A DNA stretch of 64,000 bases from Streptomyces bungoensis (GTDB lineage: Bacteria > Actinomycetota > Actinomycetes > Streptomycetales > Streptomycetaceae): NCBI RefSeq assembly GCF_001514215.1, contig NZ_KQ948870.1, positions 107,171 to 171,170 on the forward strand, written 5' to 3'. The notes under the pieces are model-generated. The model had not been told where the DNA came from and ran no database searches. It saw nothing but the letters and a program-made list of their open reading frames with translations. Position numbers and translations under genes: made by a program. Positions 60,257-64,000 of this stretch are shown here, piece after piece (within the stretch, counting starts at the first letter, position 1; every line of letters begins with the position of its first letter).

Positions 60257-63013
60257 ATGACCACCGGACTGATCCCCGGGGAGCATCCCCCGGAGCCACG
60301 GCCGACGGGCGAGCGCATGCCGCAGCAGCGGCGCGAGCCGCCCGGCCACTCAGCCCTGCACGTCGACGACCGGCCGAGGAGTTCTGTGATCACCGCGCGC
60401 GCGGCTGCCAGTTTCGAGCCCGTCGGGCGATCGGTCGCGACCGCTCGCTCCTTCGTCCGCGACACCCTCCAGGGCTGGGGCTTCGCCGACATCGTCGACG
60501 ACGCGGTGGTCCTGACCAGCGAACTGGTGACCAACGCGGTCGTGCACGCGGGCACCCACGCGGACGTGCTGTGCCTGCGCTCCGAGGACGCCGTGCGCGT
60601 CGAGGTGTCCGACCGCTACCCCGAGCGCGAGGTCCCTCTCCAGGGCTCGCCCGCCGCCATGGGCAGCCCCGACCGCGAGGGGGGCCGCGGCCTCCAGCTG
60701 TGCGCGGCCCTGGCCACCCGCTGGGGCGTGGACTACACGCCCACGCACAAGAACGTCTGGTTCGAGCTCGACCTGCCCGAGCGGCCCGTCGGCACCCGCA
60801 CCGCGGGCCCCTCCCTGCCCGCGGAGCTCCTCCCGCTCGCCGACGCCCGGGTCCGCGTCGCGGTCCTCCAGATCGACCGGAAGGGAGCCGTCAGCGCCTG
60901 GAACGAGGACGCGGAGGAACTGTTCGGCTACCCCGCGAGCGAGGTCGTCGGCAAGCCCCTCACCGACCTCGCGGCCTGGCCGCACACCCCGGGCACCGGG
61001 ACGGGCATCGCCGAGGCGCTCCAGCTCTCCCGCTGGGAGGGCAGCTACGGCGTCCGCCGCGCCGACGGCCGGGTGGCCCGGGTGTACGCCTCCCACCTGC
61101 GGGTCCGGGACACCGGCGGCGAGCCCTCCACCGTCTGCCTGCTGGTGCGCGACCACGAGCGCGCCGTCCTGCAGACGCCGTCGCGGGTCCCCGCCACCGA
61201 CCAGGGCGGCGCCGCGGACCAGAGCACGGACCCCTTCGAGGTCTTCATCGGCTCCCCCGCCCCGGACGACCTGGACGGGCTCCTCCAGCGCACCGTGGAG
61301 CGGGCCCGCGACATGCTCGACGCGGACTCCGCGTTCCTGCTCCTCGCCACCGACGACGAGACGGAACTGGAGGTCCGCGCCTCCACCGGCCTGCCCTCCG
61401 CCCGCCAGCGCTTCGCGCGCGTGCCCGTCGAGGCCGGCCCCGGCCGCTACGGCTCCGCCCGCATGCCCGCGGTGCACGACGACCTCAGCGCCGTCCCGGG
61501 CGCCGTCCCCCTGCTGTCCGGCACCGGCATGCGCTCGGTGGTGACGGTCCCGCTCAAGGTCGAGGGCCGCCTCACCGGTTCCCTCGGGGTCGCCGCGGAG
61601 GCGCCGGGCCGGTACTCCAACGAGGAGGCGCTGCGCCTGCAGTTCGCCGCCGACCGCATCGCCCTGGCCGTCGAGTCCGCCCGCCTCGGCGAGCTGGAGC
61701 GGCTGCGCCGCGGCTCCCTGAGCTTCCTCGTCGAGGCCTCCGACCTGCTGGCAGGCACGCTGGACCGCGACCAGACCCTCGCCCTCATGGCCCAGATGAC
61801 GGTCCCGACCCTGGCGACCTGGTGCGCGGTCTACACGATCGCCGACCAGGCCTCCGAGCCGTACCTGTCGTACGTGCTGCACGAGGACGAGGAGCTCATC
61901 GACGGCATCAAGTCGCTGCTGTCGAAGATCTCCCCGCCGGATCCGGTACCGACCCCGGGCGCCCGGGTCTGGAGCGCCCCCGGCGAGGTCGCCCACCGGG
62001 CGGCCCTGCGCAGTTCGATGCGCAGCCTCGGCCTGTCCGGCGGCCCGACCCACCAGGTCGCCTCCGGCATCGGCCCGACGCTCGCGACGGCCTCCGCGGT
62101 CGGCGGTGAGACGGTGGTCCTGCCGCTCGTCGCCCGCAACCGCGTCATCGGCATGCTGACCCTGGGCAAGCCCGCCGACGAGCACTTCCGCCAGGAGATC
62201 CTGGAGCTGGCCGAGGACCTGTCCCGCCGAGCGGCGCTCGCGCTGGACAACGCCCGGCTGTACTCGGAGCGCACGGCCATCAGCCAGTCCCTGCAGCGCA
62301 GTCTGCTGCCGCCCGGCCTGCCCCACATCGACGGCGTCGAGGTCGAGGTGATCTACCGCGCCGCCGGCGAGGGCAACGAGGTGGGCGGCGACTTCTACGA
62401 CCTCTTCCCGATCGGCAACGGTGCCTACGGCTTCGCGATCGGCGACGTCTGCGGCACCGGACCCAACGCGGCCGCCGTCACCGGCCTCGCCCGGCACGCG
62501 CTGCGTCTGCTGGCCCGCGAGGGGCTCTCCGGTCCGGCGGTCCTGGAGCGCCTGAACTCGGCGATCCTCGACGAGGGCGACCGCAGCCGCTTCCTGACCC
62601 TGCTCTACGGGGAGATGCGGCCCCAGGAGGACGGCAGCGCCGAGCTGAAGGTGGTCTGCGCCGGGCACCCGCTCCCCCTGCGCCTGCGCCAGGACGGCAC
62701 GGTGGCCGCCGCGGCCGAACCCCAGCCGCTGCTCGGCGTCATCGAGGACCTGGAGCTGTACGAGGAGACGGTGACGCTCGATCCCGGAGACGTCCTCCTC
62801 TGCGTCACGGACGGCGTCACCGAGCGCCGGGAGGGCACGCGCATGCTGGGCGACGACGGCCTCGCCGACGTGCTCACCACGTGCACGGGCCTCACGGCGG
62901 GCGCGGTCGCGGCCCGGATCATGCGCGCGGTGGAACGCTTCGCGTCGGACGCGCCGTCGGACGACATGGCGATCCTGGCGATGCGAGTACCGGAAATCCA
63001 CCGGGAAGTCTGA
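60257..63013 (+). CDS. osaC: Multidomain SigB modulator OsaC (RsbW-like kinase, PAS, GAF, PP2C)
   Basis: 918 residues. Order: RsbW-like HATPase (about 45-150; VVLTSELVTNAVVHAG, GRGLQLCAALATRWG), a PAS domain (about 185-290; ISAWNEDAEELFGYPASEVVGKPL-like), two GAF domains (about 325-480 and 500-665) and a SpoIIE/RsbU PP2C phosphatase (about 680-910; GNEVGGDFYDLFPI, GDVCGTGPNAA, VLLCVTDGVTERR, DDMAILAMRV). In S. coelicolor OsaC resets SigB activity after osmotic stress. ATG at 60257 is preferred, although its SD (GGAGG) is about 14 nt away. It is divergent from osaA and followed by a canonical terminator. Confidence 0.9.
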   Translation: MTTGLIPGEHPPEPRPTGERMPQQRREPPGHSALHVDDRPRSSVITARAAASFEPVGRSVATARSFVRDTLQGWGFADIVDDAVVLTSELVTNAVVHAGTHADVLCLRSEDAVRVEVSDRYPEREVPLQGSPAAMGSPDREGGRGLQLCAALATRWGVDYTPTHKNVWFELDLPERPVGTRTAGPSLPAELLPLADARVRVAVLQIDRKGAVSAWNEDAEELFGYPASEVVGKPLTDLAAWPHTPGTGTGIAEALQLSRWEGSYGVRRADGRVARVYASHLRVRDTGGEPSTVCLLVRDHERAVLQTPSRVPATDQGGAADQSTDPFEVFIGSPAPDDLDGLLQRTVERARDMLDADSAFLLLATDDETELEVRASTGLPSARQRFARVPVEAGPGRYGSARMPAVHDDLSAVPGAVPLLSGTGMRSVVTVPLKVEGRLTGSLGVAAEAPGRYSNEEALRLQFAADRIALAVESARLGELERLRRGSLSFLVEASDLLAGTLDRDQTLALMAQMTVPTLATWCAVYTIADQASEPYLSYVLHEDEELIDGIKSLLSKISPPDPVPTPGARVWSAPGEVAHRAALRSSMRSLGLSGGPTHQVASGIGPTLATASAVGGETVVLPLVARNRVIGMLTLGKPADEHFRQEILELAEDLSRRAALALDNARLYSERTAISQSLQRSLLPPGLPHIDGVEVEVIYRAAGEGNEVGGDFYDLFPIGNGAYGFAIGDVCGTGPNAAAVTGLARHALRLLAREGLSGPAVLERLNSAILDEGDRSRFLTLLYGEMRPQEDGSAELKVVCAGHPLPLRLRQDGTVAAAAEPQPLLGVIEDLELYEETVTLDPGDVLLCVTDGVTERREGTRMLGDDGLADVLTTCTGLTAGAVAARIMRAVERFASDAPSDDMAILAMRVPEIHREV

Positions 63014-63028
63014 CCCCGAGAACGCACG

Positions 63029-63060
63029 AAAAAGCCCCACCCGAAAGGGTGGGGCTTTTT
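63029..63060. terminator. Canonical rho-independent terminator after osaC
   Basis: A 14-bp stem (63029-63042 with 63047-63060) with a GAAA tetraloop, flanked by A5 and T5, so it works on either strand: for osaC and for the tRNA-Thr transcript. Confidence 0.93.
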
Positions 63061-63062
63061 GC

Positions 63063-63138
63063 TGGAGCCCCCAAACGGAATCGAACCGTTGACCTTCTCC
63101 TTACCATGGAGACGCTCTGCCGACTGAGCTATAGGGGC
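63063..63138 (-). tRNA. tRNA-Thr (anticodon GGT)
   Basis: 76 nt including encoded CCA. The acceptor stem is GCCCCTA with TGGGGGC (one G-T pair). T8, A9, the D-arm GCTCAGTCGGCAGAGC, the anticodon loop with GGT in CCATGGTAAGG, and the T-arm GGTTCGATTCC are all readable. The minus-strand transcript runs into the hairpin at 63029-63060. No attachment-site duplicate or integrase is seen next to it. Confidence 0.97.
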
Positions 63139-63223
63139 CGGTCGTTTTCGAGGTTTCCCTCGTGGCGACGGAGAAACTGTACCCCGAACCGGCCCGTGTT
63201 CCCAAATTCGTTCGGGCACCCGC

Positions 63224-63901
63224 TCAGAAGGCCGGTTGCAGGAGTCCTCCGAGGGCATTGCAGGCGGAGACGATCCGCTGCATGTGCCGCTTGGTGAGCG
63301 AGGCGTCGACCGGCAGGGCGAGCGTCTCGTCGGCGGCCCGCTCGGTCTCCGGCAGCGACACGTAGCGGCGGAACTCCGACAGCCGGTGCACGGGCGTCTT
63401 GACGGGGACCCGGCACTCGACTCCCTTGACCCGCAGGGCCCGTGCGAAGGCGTCCCGGTCCGGCCGGCCGTTCCCCGGTACCCGTACGACGTACTGCTGG
63501 TACGTGTGCCCGTCGCCGCCGGCCGGCGTCCGTACGCCCTTGAGCCGGGCGTCGAGGTACGCGGCCCGCTCCCGGCGCTGCGCCAGCTCGTCGTACGGCG
63601 CCTCGGACTCGCCTTGTTCCAGCACCAGCAGTTCGTGCCGCTGCCCGAGCGCGTGCAGCCGCCCGATGTCGGCCCGCCGCCCGAAGCGGTGGACGACGAC
63701 CACCGCGGCGGTGCGCGGCGTTATGGACGCCTCGACGCCGCCGGGGTCGAGGCAGTAGGTCACCGGGTCTATGTCGGCGAACACCGGCGACGCGCCGGCC
63801 AGGGTCACGGCCTCGGCGACCTCGACGTTCCCGAAGGCCGGTACGACGACCTCGTCACCGGCTCCGACGCCGGCGGCCCTGAGCATTGCAGCAGTACCCA
63901 T
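63224..63901 (-). CDS. Shortened DegT/DnrJ/EryC1-family protein lacking the PLP lysine
   Basis: 225 residues against about 370-400 for the family. It begins at the GTAAM segment (normally SGTAAL, some 50 residues in), continues through GVGAGDEVVVPAF, ASPVFADIDPVTYCLDPGGVEASITPRTAAVVVVH, then skips the central region that holds the fSFhxxK lysine and resumes with RRERAAYLDARL and TYQQYVVRVP. Without that lysine it cannot be a PLP aminotransferase. The open frame upstream runs through a terminator hairpin and is rejected, so ATG at 63901 is used; no SD. Conserved spacing suggests a maintained but non-catalytic protein, or a decaying gene. Confidence 0.7.
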   Translation of the reverse strand: MGTAAMLRAAGVGAGDEVVVPAFGNVEVAEAVTLAGASPVFADIDPVTYCLDPGGVEASITPRTAAVVVVHRFGRRADIGRLHALGQRHELLVLEQGESEAPYDELAQRRERAAYLDARLKGVRTPAGGDGHTYQQYVVRVPGNGRPDRDAFARALRVKGVECRVPVKTPVHRLSEFRRYVSLPETERAADETLALPVDASLTKRHMQRIVSACNALGGLLQPAF

Positions 63902-63947
63902 GGCTGCGATGCTGGGCGGGCAACGTGAACGTAAAGTTACGCATACC

Positions 63948-63992
63948 AAAAAAGGGTCGGTCCTTGAACCGAAGTTCAAGGACCGACCCTTT
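63948..63992 (-). terminator. Strong terminator for a minus-strand gene beyond the right edge
   Basis: A perfect 19-bp stem (63951-63969 with 63974-63992), 4-nt loop, followed on the minus strand by T6 (63953-63948). It separates an off-window gene from the DegT-like gene. Confidence 0.9.
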
Positions 63993-64000
63993 CAATGATT

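Noticed and set aside
63060..63240. tRNA-Thr as an attachment site for an integrated element
   Set aside because: No direct repeat of the tRNA 3' end, integrase or foreign-composition DNA is visible on either side within the window.

Overview
The window is chromosomal core DNA of a Streptomyces (or very close relative). The base composition is very GC-rich, with G/C at almost every third codon position. GTG starts and short SD motifs are common. The gene order from lexA through recA-recX, lhr-nei, dpsB, clgR, ftsK and osaABC is the one I recall, in descending gene number, from the middle of the Streptomyces coelicolor chromosome. I see no insertion sequence, prophage, CRISPR array or integrase.

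Layout. 1-2.6 kb: 3' part of lexA facing a DinG-type Fe-S helicase. 2.8-7.4 kb: a three-gene NIS siderophore operon (aminotransferase, IucA/IucC synthetase, GNAT acyltransferase), followed by a divergent lipoprotein serine protease. 9-17.7 kb: hflX, a secreted M1 aminopeptidase, the RelA/SpoT homologue rshA, dapF, a membrane protein and miaA. 17.9-22 kb: two small genes (one MT0933-antitoxin-like), a degenerate extradiol-dioxygenase-fold protein, miaB, an ArsR regulator with a clear operator, and a MazG-like gene. 22-28.9 kb: a glutamate locus with a TAXI-type solute-binding protein, the GluK/GluR two-component system and the GluABCD transporter. 29-31.9 kb: an FAD monooxygenase, then a cysteine-catabolic unit (cysteine dioxygenase, rhodanese) preceded by a Cys-rich leader peptide. 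31.9-44.9 kb: recX-recA, a PerM/AI-2E permease, small conserved genes, araC-azlC-azlD, and lhr-nei. 45-53.3 kb: dps, clgR, cinA, pgsA, rimO, a RodZ-like gene and ftsK. 53.4-63 kb: the osmoadaptation genes osaB, osaA and osaC. 63-64 kb: tRNA-Thr(GGT) and a shortened DegT-family gene.

How parts work together. Genome maintenance dominates: lexA, dinG, recA, recX, lhr, nei and ftsK. Three of these units (dinG, recA, lhr) carry the LexA-independent damage promoter pattern TTGTCRGTG-N8-TANNNT, and in two of them the predicted transcript is almost or fully leaderless. The glutamate locus combines sensing and uptake, and the TAXI protein beside the kinase may be an extra ligand receptor. The cysteine dioxygenase unit appears to be controlled by a promoter-embedded palindrome and a leaderless cysteine-codon leader. 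The osmotic module couples a 92-residue poly-HAMP hybrid kinase, a response regulator and an RsbW/PP2C-type SigB modulator.

Protein family assignments were made by reading motifs, without database searches. Promoter, operator and terminator calls are sequence-pattern inferences.
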